Part shown: piece after piece, positions 35,613 through 45,038 of the stretch
Numbering within the stretch: the stretch's first letter is position 1
Layout: each line of letters begins with the position of its first letter
Assembly (NCBI GenBank): GCA_016124535.1
Contig: WGNK01000002.1
Span: 184,571-248,570, forward strand
Direction of reading: 5' to 3'
Origin: Azospirillum sp.
GTDB taxonomy: Bacteria; Pseudomonadota; Alphaproteobacteria; Azospirillales; Azospirillaceae
Length of the DNA stretch: 64,000 bases
Notes under the pieces: model-generated
What the model was told of the DNA's origin: nothing
The model's input: only the letters and a program-made list of their open reading frames with translations
Databases searched by the model: none
Program-made: the position numbers and the translations under genes

Positions 35613-36821
35613 TCACACCCGCTGGATCACGAGGGCGATGCCTTGGCCGACCCCGATGCACATGGTGCATAGAGCATAGCGCCCGCGATTGTGCTGCAAC
35701 TGGCTGAGTGCCGTGGTGACCAGCCGCGCGCCGCTGGCGCCGAGCGGGTGGCCGAGCGCGATGGCACCGCCCCAGGCGTTGACCTGGGGCGCATCGTCGG
35801 ACAGGCCGTGATCGCGCAGGACCGCCAGGGCCTGGGCGGCGAAGGCCTCGTTGAGCTCGATCGTGTCGATATCCGCCAGGGTTAGGTTGGTCAGGGCCAG
35901 GACCTTGCGCATCGCCGGGGCCGGTCCGAAGCCCATGATCCGAGGTGCGCAGCCGGCGACCGCGGCGCCCAGAATCCGTGCTTTCGGGGTCAGTCCGTGG
36001 CGACGAGCGGCGGCCTCCGACGCGATCAGTACGGCACAGGCGCCATCATTCACCCCCGATGCATTGCCGGCGGTAACCGTGCCATCAGGACGGACCACCC
36101 CTTTAAGCCGCGTCAAAGTCTCCAGGGTGGTGTCGACGCGGGGGTGTTCGTCCTGGGTCACCGGCACGGGTTCGCCCTTCCTCTGGGGAACCGACACCGG
36201 GGTGATCTCCCGCGCCAGCAACCCGGCTCGTTGGGCTGCCGCGGTACGCTGCTGGCTGCGCAGGGCGAAGGCGTCCTGGTCAGCGCGGGACACGCCGAAC
36301 TGCCCGGCGACATTCTCCGCCGTCTCCGGCATGCTGTCCACGCCATGCTGGGTGCGCATCCTCGGATTGACGAAGCGCCAGCCGATCGTGGTGTCCTCGA
36401 TCTTCTGGCTGCGGGACCAGGACGTCTCCGCCTTGCCCATCACGAAGGGCGCGCGGGACATGCTCTCGACCCCGCCGGCGATCATCAGCTGGGTCTCGCC
36501 GCTCTTGATCGCGCGCGCGGCGATCGCGATGGCGTCCAGGCTGGAGCCGCACAGGCGGTTGACGGTGGTGCCTGGAACCTCTTTGGGCAGCCCTGCCAGC
36601 AGCAAAGACATTCTGGCGACATTGCGGTTGTCCTCCCCGGCCTGGTTGGCGCAGCCATAGACCAAATCGTCGACGGCGCCCCAGTCGACGCCGCGGTTGC
36701 GTGCCATCAAGGCTTGCAGGGGAACCGCACCCAGGTCATCGGCTCGGACCGCCGCCAAGCTGCCGCCGTAACGGCCGAACGGCGTGCGGATGGCGTCACA
36801 GATAAAGGCATCCGTCATCAT
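35613..36821 (-). CDS. pcaF: 3-oxoadipyl-CoA thiolase PcaF
   Basis: 402-residue thiolase that splits 3-oxoadipyl-CoA into succinyl-CoA and acetyl-CoA. The nucleophilic Cys is in NRLCGSSLDA, the active-site His in ALGHPLGASGARL and the second Cys in CTMCIGVGQG. FVNPRM and the neighbouring residues match the PcaF/PaaJ subgroup. Its ATG overlaps the stop of the CoA ligase (ATGATGA). Confidence 0.93.
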   Translation of the reverse strand: MMTDAFICDAIRTPFGRYGGSLAAVRADDLGAVPLQALMARNRGVDWGAVDDLVYGCANQAGEDNRNVARMSLLLAGLPKEVPGTTVNRLCGSSLDAIAIAARAIKSGETQLMIAGGVESMSRAPFVMGKAETSWSRSQKIEDTTIGWRFVNPRMRTQHGVDSMPETAENVAGQFGVSRADQDAFALRSQQRTAAAQRAGLLAREITPVSVPQRKGEPVPVTQDEHPRVDTTLETLTRLKGVVRPDGTVTAGNASGVNDGACAVLIASEAAARRHGLTPKARILGAAVAGCAPRIMGFGPAPAMRKVLALTNLTLADIDTIELNEAFAAQALAVLRDHGLSDDAPQVNAWGGAIALGHPLGASGARLVTTALSQLQHNRGRYALCTMCIGVGQGIALVIQRV

Positions 36822-38434
36822 CAGGTCCTCTTGCCAAGGGTGTTCAGATCGACCGCTTTCGACAGAAGCTCCTTGTCGTCCTTGAGCTTGAACTTGGCGA
36901 CCCGGTGGGTCGGCGTATGGGGCAAAGCGCCGGCCAAGACCACGTAGCGAGGCACCTTGATCGCGGCCAGACGCTGCTCACACCAGACGCGAATCTCGGC
37001 GGGTTCCACGCAAACTCCGGAACGGGGTACAATGGCCACCAGAATCTCATCCTCGCCAAGCTCGGAGGGCACGGCGATGGCGGCGGCTTCCATGACACCG
37101 GGATGTTCACCGATGATGCGATCGAGTTCGGCGCCGGAGATATTCTCGCCGCGCTTGCGGATAATGTCCTTCTTGCGCGCGACGAAGTGGAAGAAGCCGT
37201 CGGACTCGCGCCGCACCAGGTCGCCGGTGACGAACCAGCCGTCCTGGAACGCCGCTGCCGTCTGGTCGGGAGCCCGGTAGTAGCCCTTCATCGCAATCGG
37301 CGTGCGCACCAGCAATTCCCCGACCGCACCATCGGGCAGATCCCGGCCTTGGTCATCCACCACTCTCAGCTCGGCGAAGCGGAGCGTGCGGTCGGGGTGG
37401 AGCGCCGGCTTGCCCATGCTGCCGATCTTGCCAGGGCCGCCGAACGGGATGTTGCTGGCTCCGGGAATCTCGGTCATGCCATAGCCCTCGATGACCGAGG
37501 CGACGCCGAAATCCCGGTGGAAGGCATCGTAGATTTCTTGGGACACCGGGGCGCCGTAGACCTTGGTCAACCGGTGGCCTGGCACGAACTCGGCGCGAGG
37601 CCTGCGGGCCAGGATATTGCCCACGGCGGCGATGATGTTGACCTCGGTGGCGCCGGTTCGCGCGACCAGCGGCCAGAAGCCCGAGGCGCTGAAACGCGGG
37701 GCAAAAACAATCGACGCCCCGGCCGCGGTCGCGCCGCCGAGCGAGTAGAACAGGGCGTTGATATGAAACAACGGCAGTACGCACAGCAGGCGGTCGTCGG
37801 GCTGCAGGGCCATCCGTTCGACGAATGCCTCGCCCGCCATCACGAAATTGCTCTGGGAGTGCATCACTCCTTTGGGAAAGCCGGTGGTTCCGGAGGTGTA
37901 CATGATCAGGCAGATGTCGTCGGCACTGCCGGCTTCGGGCAGGGCGGCCGGCGCCGCCGCCCTCAACAGGTCTTCAAAGCCGGGCACCTCGGGATCCTGC
38001 CCCTCCAGCAGCATGAACCAGGGTTGTTTCGCCATACCGACGCTGGCCTGGCGCGCGACCGCCAGGGTGGCGGCGGTACAGGCAATCGCCGTCGCCTCGG
38101 CATGGCCGAGAACGTACCCGGCCTCCGCCGGACCGAATTCCGGATTGATCGGCACCATGATTGCCCCAAGCCTGGCCAGGGCAAAAAACAGCACGACAAA
38201 TGCATCGCTGTTGGTGGACATGATCGCCAGCCGGTCGCCCCGGCCGATGCCCCGCCCGGCCAACAGGACTGCGGTCCGGTCAACCGCGGTCTCGAACGCA
38301 CCCCAGCTCCAGGTGCGATCGCCGTACAGCAGAAACGGCCGCCCCGGATCCGGTCGCGCCCGGCTCGCGATCACGCCGCGCAGAGTGCGGTCGTGCAAGG
38401 GGTAGCTGGAAAGAACTTCCAGTGATGTCGTCAT
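36821..38434 (-). CDS. AMP-forming acyl-CoA ligase (CaiC-like), candidate 3-oxoadipate-CoA ligase
   Basis: 537-residue member of the adenylate-forming family. The P-loop motif is MYTSGTTGFPKGV, the A5-type motif is EGYGMTEIPGAS, the hinge region is FVTGDLVRRESDGFFHFVARKKDIIRKRGENIS (shown in part), and the C-terminal lysine lies in THRVAKFK. It is wedged between benD and pcaF with overlapping or close ends. The operon lacks pcaI/pcaJ, whose CoA-transferase step falls exactly between PcaD and PcaF, so this ligase may activate 3-oxoadipate. It could also activate benzoate or another acid, which would lead to a different pathway. GGGAGG precedes the ATG at 38434. Confidence 0.85.
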   Translation of the reverse strand: MTTSLEVLSSYPLHDRTLRGVIASRARPDPGRPFLLYGDRTWSWGAFETAVDRTAVLLAGRGIGRGDRLAIMSTNSDAFVVLFFALARLGAIMVPINPEFGPAEAGYVLGHAEATAIACTAATLAVARQASVGMAKQPWFMLLEGQDPEVPGFEDLLRAAAPAALPEAGSADDICLIMYTSGTTGFPKGVMHSQSNFVMAGEAFVERMALQPDDRLLCVLPLFHINALFYSLGGATAAGASIVFAPRFSASGFWPLVARTGATEVNIIAAVGNILARRPRAEFVPGHRLTKVYGAPVSQEIYDAFHRDFGVASVIEGYGMTEIPGASNIPFGGPGKIGSMGKPALHPDRTLRFAELRVVDDQGRDLPDGAVGELLVRTPIAMKGYYRAPDQTAAAFQDGWFVTGDLVRRESDGFFHFVARKKDIIRKRGENISGAELDRIIGEHPGVMEAAAIAVPSELGEDEILVAIVPRSGVCVEPAEIRVWCEQRLAAIKVPRYVVLAGALPHTPTHRVAKFKLKDDKELLSKAVDLNTLGKRT

Positions 38435-38471
38435 CGTAGACCTCCCGGTCCCGGCTAGTTTTCGATAGGCC

Positions 38472-39254
38472 TCAGCCCAGATCGCCGCCCGCCACCGGCA
38501 ACACCGTGCCGGTGATGTAACTCGCCTCATCGGAGGCCAGGAACAGGATGGCGGCGGCCTGCTCGTCCAGCGTGCCGTAGCGGTGCATCAGGCTGGTGGC
38601 CTTGGTCTGGTCGACGATCTCCTGGTACCAGAGCGTTTCCTGCTCGGTCGGCGCCGCTGCGTTGCGCGGCGTCAGGCGCGGCGGCGCCTCGGTCCCGCCC
38701 GGCGCGGTGGCGTTGACGCGGATGCCGGCGTCAGCGTACTCGAAGGCCAGGGCGACCGTGAGCGCATTGACGCCGCCTTTGGCGGCGGCATAGGGCACGC
38801 GGTTGACGCCGCGGGTCGCGACCGAGGAAACGTTGACAATGCAACTGCCCGGCCGCTTGAGCAGGTGAGGCAGGGCCGCACGGCAGCACCACAGGGTCGG
38901 AAACAAGGAGCGGCGGAGTTCGGCCTCGATCTCCTCGGGCCGATAATGCGCGTAGGGCTTGACCCAGATCGTGCCGCCGACATTGTTGACCAGAACGTCG
39001 AGCCGGCCGAAATGCGCCTGCACCCCGTTCATCACCGCCTCGGCACCCTCCCAGGTCTCGAGGTCGGCCTGCAGGGCGATTGCGTCGCAGCCTTCCGCGC
39101 GAAGATCGGCCACCACCGCGCGCACTGGATCGGCGCGGTCGACCAGCGCCAGGCGTGCGCCTTCCACGGCGGCCCGTTCGGCGACCCGGCGCCCGATCCC
39201 CTGGGCGGCGCCGGTGACCACCATCACCTTGTCTTGGAATCGAGGGTCGCTCAT
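38472..39254 (-). CDS. benD: Benzoate cis-diol dehydrogenase BenD
   Basis: 260-residue SDR that oxidises and decarboxylates the cis-diol of benzoate (1,6-dihydroxycyclohexa-2,4-diene-1-carboxylate) to catechol. The NAD site is TGAAQGIGRRVAER, NNVGG replaces NNAG, and the catalytic residues lie in VNVSSVATRG and YAAAKGG. The ATG at 39254 overlaps the benC stop (ATGA). Its presence argues that the dioxygenase is a benzoate rather than an anthranilate type. Confidence 0.9.
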   Translation of the reverse strand: MSDPRFQDKVMVVTGAAQGIGRRVAERAAVEGARLALVDRADPVRAVVADLRAEGCDAIALQADLETWEGAEAVMNGVQAHFGRLDVLVNNVGGTIWVKPYAHYRPEEIEAELRRSLFPTLWCCRAALPHLLKRPGSCIVNVSSVATRGVNRVPYAAAKGGVNALTVALAFEYADAGIRVNATAPGGTEAPPRLTPRNAAAPTEQETLWYQEIVDQTKATSLMHRYGTLDEQAAAILFLASDEASYITGTVLPVAGGDLG

Positions 39255-40291
39255 GACGCGGTGCCCCCCTGCCGCACGGTGGCGACGTTCGGAGTGAACT
39301 TCTCGTAGTGGAAGCTCTGGGGCGCGATGCCCTCGCCGTCGAAATGGCGCAGCACCGCATCGACCATCGGCGGTGGTCCGCACAGATAGACGTCGACGTC
39401 GCCGTCATGCAGGGCGCAGGCATCCATGTGGTGGGTCACGAAGCCCTTGCGCGGATGGCTGCTCGCTTCGCCGGCGACGCAGGTGGCGTAGCTGAAGCGC
39501 TGGATCCGGGAGGCGAAGTCGTCGAGCGCCTCCAGCTTGACCAGGTCGGCGTCATGGGTGACCCCATAGATCATGTGGACCGGCTGGTCGCAACCGCTCT
39601 GCGCCAGCACTTCGAGCATCGAGAGGAACGGCGCCAGCCCGGTCCCACCGGCCAGCATCAGCACAGGCCGCCGGATCTCGCGCAGATAGAAGCTGCCGTA
39701 CGGGCCGCTCAGGGTCAGGCGATCGCCGACCTGGGCTGCCCCGGTCAGGTAGCTGCTCATCAAGCCGTTGGGGATGTTGCGGATCAGGAAGGTGGCCTGC
39801 CGGCTGCCCGGGCGCGAACTGAACGAGTAGTAGCGGTTCTGATCGCTGCCCGGCACCTGAATGTGCACATACTGGCCGGGCAGGAAGGCCAATTCGGCCT
39901 CCGGCGCGAGGTCGACGCGCAACTCGACGCTGCTGTCGGAGAGCCGGTCGACCGCGGCCACGGTGCCGCCGAACGAGGCGACCTCGGTCTTGCAGACCGT
40001 GGACGCAACCGGAACTCTGATCACGCAATCCGAACTCGGCACCATCTGACAGGTCAGGACCAAGCCGGCGGCTTTCTGGTCTTCGGACAGCGCCTCGTCC
40101 AGATAGTCGCTGCCCAGGTCGAAGTCGCCCCGCTCGCACTGCGCCTTGCAGGTGCCGCAGACGCCGTCCGCACAGTCCATCGGCAGATTGACTTTCTGCC
40201 GGTAGGCGGCATCGAGAACCTTCTCGCCGGCCTTGCAGCCGATGAAACGGGTGATGCCATCCTCGAAGTTGAGAGCAATCGTGAAGCTCAT
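39251..40291 (-). CDS. benC: Benzoate dioxygenase reductase BenC
   Basis: 346 residues. It carries electrons from NADH to the BenAB oxygenase. The N-terminal chloroplast-type 2Fe-2S ferredoxin has CADGVCGTCKAQC plus a later Cys in LTCQM. The FAD domain shows RYYSFSSRPG, and the NAD domain shows LAGGTGLAPFLSML and YLCGPPPMVDA. It begins 18 bases after benB. Confidence 0.95.
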   Translation of the reverse strand: MSFTIALNFEDGITRFIGCKAGEKVLDAAYRQKVNLPMDCADGVCGTCKAQCERGDFDLGSDYLDEALSEDQKAAGLVLTCQMVPSSDCVIRVPVASTVCKTEVASFGGTVAAVDRLSDSSVELRVDLAPEAELAFLPGQYVHIQVPGSDQNRYYSFSSRPGSRQATFLIRNIPNGLMSSYLTGAAQVGDRLTLSGPYGSFYLREIRRPVLMLAGGTGLAPFLSMLEVLAQSGCDQPVHMIYGVTHDADLVKLEALDDFASRIQRFSYATCVAGEASSHPRKGFVTHHMDACALHDGDVDVYLCGPPPMVDAVLRHFDGEGIAPQSFHYEKFTPNVATVRQGGTAS

Positions 40292-40309
40292 GGCTGCCTC
40301 CCTGACCCC

Positions 40310-40798
40310 TCAGATGTGATAGATATCGATCACGTGAGGGATATAGTCGTTGTTTAGTATGATTTTCTTGTAGGTGATCAGCGGGACTTCACCCGAAATA
40401 TCGAGCGTATAGAAGGAGGTCCCGAAATAGCTGTCGGTCTGCTTGTAGCGGTGGATCAACGTGTGCCAGTTGAAACGCAGCTCGACCTGGCGATCGCTCT
40501 GGCGGACCACTTCCAGATTCGAGACGTTGTGCGAGGTGCGCGGCTCGGGCGTACTGGCGCCGGACCGTTCGGTCTTGATCCGGTAGACGCGATCCTCCAG
40601 ACCCTCGCGATTGGGATAATAGATCAGCGAGATTTCGCGCTGCGGGTCGGTGGTCAGCTTGTCGTCGTCGTCCCACGCCGGCATCCAGAACACCGCCTGC
40701 TTGCCGTAGCAGGTCAGCCATTCGTCCCACTGGCGGTCGTCGAGCAGCCGGGCCTCGCGATAGAGGAACGCCTGAATCTCCTGATAGCTCATGGTCAT
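40310..40798 (-). CDS. benB: Benzoate 1,2-dioxygenase small subunit BenB
   Basis: 162-residue beta subunit of the ring-hydroxylating dioxygenase; a structural partner of BenA with the cystatin-like fold. Typical sequences are [33 protein letters not shown] and [10 protein letters not shown]. The ATG at 40798 overlaps the benA stop by 4 bases. Confidence 0.95.
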   Translation of the reverse strand: MTMSYQEIQAFLYREARLLDDRQWDEWLTCYGKQAVFWMPAWDDDDKLTTDPQREISLIYYPNREGLEDRVYRIKTERSGASTPEPRTSHNVSNLEVVRQSDRQVELRFNWHTLIHRYKQTDSYFGTSFYTLDISGEVPLITYKKIILNNDYIPHVIDIYHI

Positions 40799-42177
40799 TG
40801 GACGGCTCCCTGGTCGGCGGTTGGAGCGGCGAGCGACGCGGCGCGTTCGAGCCCAATCGCCCGCAGCATTTCCTCGACCCAATGCTGGTGGTGGATCACG
40901 TAGAGGCCTTCGTCGTCGGCCCGCATCCCGCTCAGGATCGGCGCCATGCCGATTGCCTGGGCGTTGTCGTCCGCCCCTTGGACCCAGTGGGTGGCGCCGC
41001 GGCTGAGGTCGTTCCATGCGGCGTCCAGGCCGGCATAGCCGCTCTGGCAGCCGCGGAACTCCTCGAGGTCGTCCGGGGTGCCCATGCCGCTGACGTTGAA
41101 GAAGTCCTCGTACTGACGGATGCGCAGCGCCCGCTTCTCGGGAGACTCGCCTTTTGGCGCAAAGCAGTAGATGGTGACCTCGGTTTTGTCGACCGCGAGC
41201 GGTCGCAACACCCGAATTTGGGTCGAGAACTGATCCATCAAGTAGACGTTGGGATATAGGCAAAGATTACGGGTCTGATTGACGATGGACTCGGTGCGGG
41301 CCGCGCCCAGCCTTTCTTTCAGCGCGTCTGTCTGGTCGTAGACCGGACGCACCTCGGGATTGAGCAGCCGCGTCCACAGCAGCATGTGGCCGTTGTCATA
41401 GGAGTAGAAGCCGCCCTGGCTCTTCGACCAGCCATCGGCATCCACCGCCTTGGTGCCGCCGGCATCGTAATTGCGCCGGCCCATGGTCGAGGCGTAATTC
41501 CAGTGTACCGAGCTGACGTGATATCCGTCGGCGCCGTTCTCCGCCTGCAATTTCCAATTGCCGTCATAGGTGTAGGAGGAGGTGCCACGCAGGATCTCGA
41601 TGCCGTCCGGCGCCTGATCGACGATGTTATCGATGATCTTGGTCGCCTCGCCGAGATATTCGAGCAGCGGCTTCACGTCGGCGTTCAGGCTCCCGAACAG
41701 GAAGCCGCGGTAGGAGGAGAAGCGCGCCACCCGTTTCAGGTCATGCGAGCCCGCCTGGTTGAACGATGCCGGGTAGCCGCCGGACTTCTGGTCCTTGGCC
41801 TTGAGCAGCTTGCCGCCGTTGTTGAAGGTCCAGCCATGGAACGGACAGGTAAAGGTGCCCTTGTTGCCCTGTTTGCGGCGGCACAGCATGGCGCCGCGAT
41901 GGGCGCAGGCGTTGATCAGGGCATGCAGTTCACCCTGCTTGTCGCGGGTGATGATCACCGGCTGCCGCCCCATGGTCACGGTGAGGTAGTCGCCCGGCTC
42001 CGGAATCTGGCTTTCATGCGCCAGATAAATCCAGTTGCCCTCGAAGACATACCGCATTTCGAGGTCGAAATAGTCGGGATCGGTAAACATGCTGCGATGG
42101 CAGCGGTAAATGCCGCGCTCGGCGTCGGCGACCACCGCACTGCGCACCCGCTGTTCCAATAAATCGAGATTGGTCAT
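40795..42177 (-). CDS. benA: Benzoate 1,2-dioxygenase large subunit BenA
   Basis: 460-residue catalytic subunit. The Rieske 2Fe-2S ligands are Cys91, His93, Cys111 and His114 (CAHRGAMLC and CPFHGW). The mononuclear iron region begins at [16 protein letters not shown]. It adds both atoms of O2 to benzoate. AGAGGA lies eight bases before the ATG at 42177. The 128-base gap to catA is the largest within the operon and could hold an internal promoter, though none was found. Confidence 0.96.
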   Translation of the reverse strand: MTNLDLLEQRVRSAVVADAERGIYRCHRSMFTDPDYFDLEMRYVFEGNWIYLAHESQIPEPGDYLTVTMGRQPVIITRDKQGELHALINACAHRGAMLCRRKQGNKGTFTCPFHGWTFNNGGKLLKAKDQKSGGYPASFNQAGSHDLKRVARFSSYRGFLFGSLNADVKPLLEYLGEATKIIDNIVDQAPDGIEILRGTSSYTYDGNWKLQAENGADGYHVSSVHWNYASTMGRRNYDAGGTKAVDADGWSKSQGGFYSYDNGHMLLWTRLLNPEVRPVYDQTDALKERLGAARTESIVNQTRNLCLYPNVYLMDQFSTQIRVLRPLAVDKTEVTIYCFAPKGESPEKRALRIRQYEDFFNVSGMGTPDDLEEFRGCQSGYAGLDAAWNDLSRGATHWVQGADDNAQAIGMAPILSGMRADDEGLYVIHHQHWVEEMLRAIGLERAASLAAPTADQGAVQ

Positions 42178-42305
42178 GATGGTTTCCTCTGTCGAGATGT
42201 CCGCGGAGTGCGGCGTCAGCAACCCGCGGCTCTACCGGACACCCTGGTCGGGGCGGGCCGACCAGCCATTGCTTCGTTGGGACTGCCTGGGAAGCCCGAG
42301 CTGGT

Positions 42306-43238
42306 TCAGACCGCCTCAAGCGCCCGTGGGCGCCTGCTGCGCTGTTGCAGTTCAGCCGCGGCGGTCGAAACCAGCTCGATGTCGAAGACCACTTCGGTGA
42401 ACGGCTGGTCCAGTCCTCGCTTCCGCGCTTCGGCCAAATCTGTGGTGCGCCGGGAAACGACGATCAGCTCCTCGCGGGTGGCGAAGGCGAAGTCGTCATG
42501 GACGTACTCGTCTTCCGCCAGGTTGATCTGGGTGGTCAGATGCCTGTGGCCTGGCGCGGAGACGAAGAAATGGATGTGAGCCGGACGGCGGCCATGGCGA
42601 CCGAGCCGGTCCAGGATTTGCTGGGTCGGGCTGCCGACCGGGCAGCCGTAGCCCGAAGGCACGATGCTGCGGGCGCGATAGTGGCCGGTCGCATCGGTCC
42701 TGATCCGGCGGCGCAGATTGAAGTCGCTCTGGGTCTTGTCGAAATAGGAATAGCCGCCCTTGGTGTTGGCATGCCAGACATCGACGATGGCACCGGCGAC
42801 CGGCGTGCCGTCGGTATCCCGCACCTGGCCGGTGAGCCACATCACTTCGCCGTCATCGCTGCCGTCATCCATGCGTGCTTCGCCTTCGCTCAAGGGCGCG
42901 CCGGCGACGTAGAGCGGCCCCTCGATCGTGCGCGGCGTGCCGCCGGTCAGGCCGGCCTGCCGGTCTGCAGCATCCATGCGCAGGTCGAGATAGTGATCGA
43001 AGCCCAGACCCGGGGCCAACAAAGCGGCCTGCTGGTTGGCGCCCAGCTCGTTGAGGTGATTGACGGCTGTCCAAAATTCCTCGGGCGTGACGTCGAAATC
43101 GTCAATGGTCTGATAGACGGCACTAAGCAACGCATGAGTGATTTTCTTGAAGCGCACATCGCCGCCACTTCGGTCAAAGCCGCAGACTTTCAGAAGAAAT
43201 TCCTGCACTTCTGGATTGTGGGCGATCTTTACGGTCAT
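42306..43238 (-). CDS. catA: Catechol 1,2-dioxygenase CatA
   Basis: 310-residue intradiol dioxygenase that opens catechol to cis,cis-muconate. Non-haem Fe(III) ligands can be placed at Tyr163 (GGYSYFD), Tyr197 (PSGYGCP), His221 and His223 (RPAHIHFF). The N-terminal helical dimerisation domain (residues 1-100) is present. A strong AGGAGG lies ahead of the ATG at 43238. Confidence 0.96.
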   Translation of the reverse strand: MTVKIAHNPEVQEFLLKVCGFDRSGGDVRFKKITHALLSAVYQTIDDFDVTPEEFWTAVNHLNELGANQQAALLAPGLGFDHYLDLRMDAADRQAGLTGGTPRTIEGPLYVAGAPLSEGEARMDDGSDDGEVMWLTGQVRDTDGTPVAGAIVDVWHANTKGGYSYFDKTQSDFNLRRRIRTDATGHYRARSIVPSGYGCPVGSPTQQILDRLGRHGRRPAHIHFFVSAPGHRHLTTQINLAEDEYVHDDFAFATREELIVVSRRTTDLAEARKRGLDQPFTEVVFDIELVSTAAAELQQRSRRPRALEAV

Positions 43239-43297
43239 TGCTTTCCTCCTGGATCGGGTTGGTTTGGTTGGTCGTCCAATGCGGCGGCTTCGCGTTG

Positions 43298-43588
43298 TCA
43301 GCGGTCGTCGGAATGTATCGAGGACGGGTGACGGCACAGCGGCGCGACGTTGATCTCCATGTACGGAAACAACGGCAGGCCGCTGATCAGGTCCTGCAGC
43401 TCGGCATTGTCCTGAACATCAAAAATGCTGACGTTGGCGTAGCTGCCGGCGACCCGCCATAGATGTCGCCATTTGCCCTGGCGCTGCAGTTCTTGGGAAT
43501 AGGCCTTTTCCTTTGATTTGATGATGTCGACCTTTTCAGCCGGCATCTCCGGCGGAATATTGACTTTCATTTCAACTTTGAACAACAT
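43298..43588 (-). CDS. catC: Muconolactone delta-isomerase CatC
   Basis: 96-residue ferredoxin-fold enzyme that forms homodecamers. It converts muconolactone to 3-oxoadipate enol-lactone. Typical start LFKVEMKVNIPPEMP, then RHLWRVAGSYANVSIFDV and LPLFPYMEINVAPLCRHPSS. The ATG at 43588 follows GGAGGG and gives the family's normal length; upstream codons in this frame overlap the catB end and are not used. Confidence 0.95.
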   Translation of the reverse strand: MLFKVEMKVNIPPEMPAEKVDIIKSKEKAYSQELQRQGKWRHLWRVAGSYANVSIFDVQDNAELQDLISGLPLFPYMEINVAPLCRHPSSIHSDDR

Positions 43589-43644
43589 GGGTTTACCCTC
43601 CACTTTCAGATTTCTCGACAGAAACCAGGCGGCCGCGACTGTGC

Positions 43645-44766
43645 TCACGCCGGACGTCGGTAGAACGCCAGCTTGTCCTCATCAATTTCGACACCGAGGC
43701 CCGGACCTGCGGGCAGGTCGACGCCGAAATCATGGAATTTCAGCGGCGTGGTGACGATGTCGTCCTTGAACAGCAGCGGGCCGAACATCTCGGTGCCCCA
43801 GGCGAGGCGGTCGAGCGTGGCCCAGGCATGGAGCGCGGCGGCGGTGCCGATGGTGCCTTCGAGCAGCGTCCCGCCATAAAGGCCGATCCCCGCCGCCTTG
43901 GCTACGGCGGCAACCTCGAGCGCCGGGGCCGGTCCGCCGGCTTTGGCGATCTTGAGCGCGAAAGCACCGCTGAACCCGGCGGCGGCGAGCGCGAACGCGT
44001 CCTGGCTGTCGGCGACGGACTCGTCGGCCATTACCGGCACCGGGGAACGACCCGCCAGCCGCACCATGCCGGCCGATTCCCGGGCGCCGATCGGTTGCTC
44101 GACCAGATCAACACCGACCTCCGCCAGGGCGGCCAGGGCACGCACCGCGGTGACCTCGTCCCAGGCCTGGTTAACGTCGACCCGGATACTGGCGCTGTCT
44201 CCGAGCGCGTCCTTGATCCCCGCCACGTGCTTCAGGTCTTCGGCCAGGGATCGGAGGCCGATCTTGAGTTTGAAGTCGCGATGGCGGCGCATTTCGATCA
44301 TGCGCACGGCTTCGTCAATGTCCTTCCGGGTGTCGCCGCTGGCCAGCACCCACAACACCGGCAGGTGAGATTGGCGGGCGCCGCCAAGCAATTCCGCGAC
44401 CGACAGGCCGAGGCTCTTGCCGCGCGCGTCGAGCAGCGCAGTCGCGATTGCCGATTTGGCCAGGTTGTTGCCCCGGATCTGGCGCTCGACCAGCGAGCGC
44501 AGGGCGTTGAGATTGTCGGAGGGCTGGCCGACCAGCAGCGGCGCGACGAAGCGGTCGATGGTCAGCTTGGTACCTTCCGGACTTTCGGCGCCGTAGCTCA
44601 GGCCCCCGATGGTGGTCGCCTCGCCCACCCCTTCGATGCCGTCCGACTGCCGGATGCGGACGATGACCATGGTTTGGCACGCCATTGTCGTCATCGACAG
44701 CTTGTGCGGGCGGATCGTCGGCAGGTCGACCAGCAGGGTGTCGATGGACTCGATCTTACGGGACAT
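43645..44766 (-). CDS. catB: Muconate cycloisomerase CatB
   Basis: 373-residue enolase-superfamily enzyme that closes cis,cis-muconate to muconolactone. The catalytic lysine motif is FKLKIGLRS, metal ligands are in VDVNQAWDE, VEQPIG and MADESVAD, and the second lysine is in FALKIAKAGG. It is the first gene of the ten-gene ben/cat/pca operon, divergent from the LysR regulator with 272 bases between them. Confidence 0.95.
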   Translation of the reverse strand: MSRKIESIDTLLVDLPTIRPHKLSMTTMACQTMVIVRIRQSDGIEGVGEATTIGGLSYGAESPEGTKLTIDRFVAPLLVGQPSDNLNALRSLVERQIRGNNLAKSAIATALLDARGKSLGLSVAELLGGARQSHLPVLWVLASGDTRKDIDEAVRMIEMRRHRDFKLKIGLRSLAEDLKHVAGIKDALGDSASIRVDVNQAWDEVTAVRALAALAEVGVDLVEQPIGARESAGMVRLAGRSPVPVMADESVADSQDAFALAAAGFSGAFALKIAKAGGPAPALEVAAVAKAAGIGLYGGTLLEGTIGTAAALHAWATLDRLAWGTEMFGPLLFKDDIVTTPLKFHDFGVDLPAGPGLGVEIDEDKLAFYRRPA

Positions 44767-44853
44767 CGGGTTCCTCGGGGTTGGCGCTTCGATTACGGGT
44801 GGAAGCGTGTCAGAAATCGAAATTGCCGACCAATATTGATTAAGTTCTGTGCA

Positions 44854-44868
44854 ATACTCGGCAGGTAT
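44854..44868. promoter_or_regulatory. CatR/BenM-type operator, ATAC-N7-GTAT
   Basis: ATAC (44854-44857), seven bases, GTAT (44865-44868): a perfect match to the site bound by the muconate-responsive regulators CatM and BenM. It lies in the catB-regulator gap, 88 bases before the catB start and 170 before the regulator start. Confidence 0.7.
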
Positions 44869-45038
44869 GGCTCCGCTCTCGAGGCACCTCGCCCGCTAGG
44901 CCGCCGTGCCGCACCGTCGGCATAGCCGTCCGGGCTGGCGCGATGCCTGTTATGTGCATGCGCAAAGGCTACGCAGGTGACAGGGGCAGCGACCTGAATT
45001 CATTTCGCCACTCCGGCACCGAGGACAGGGAGGGGCCA

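Noticed and set aside
40795..42177. Anthranilate 1,2-dioxygenase (AntA) instead of BenA
   Set aside because: A cis-diol dehydrogenase (benD) follows, which anthranilate degradation does not need, and catA/B/C complete the benzoate route.
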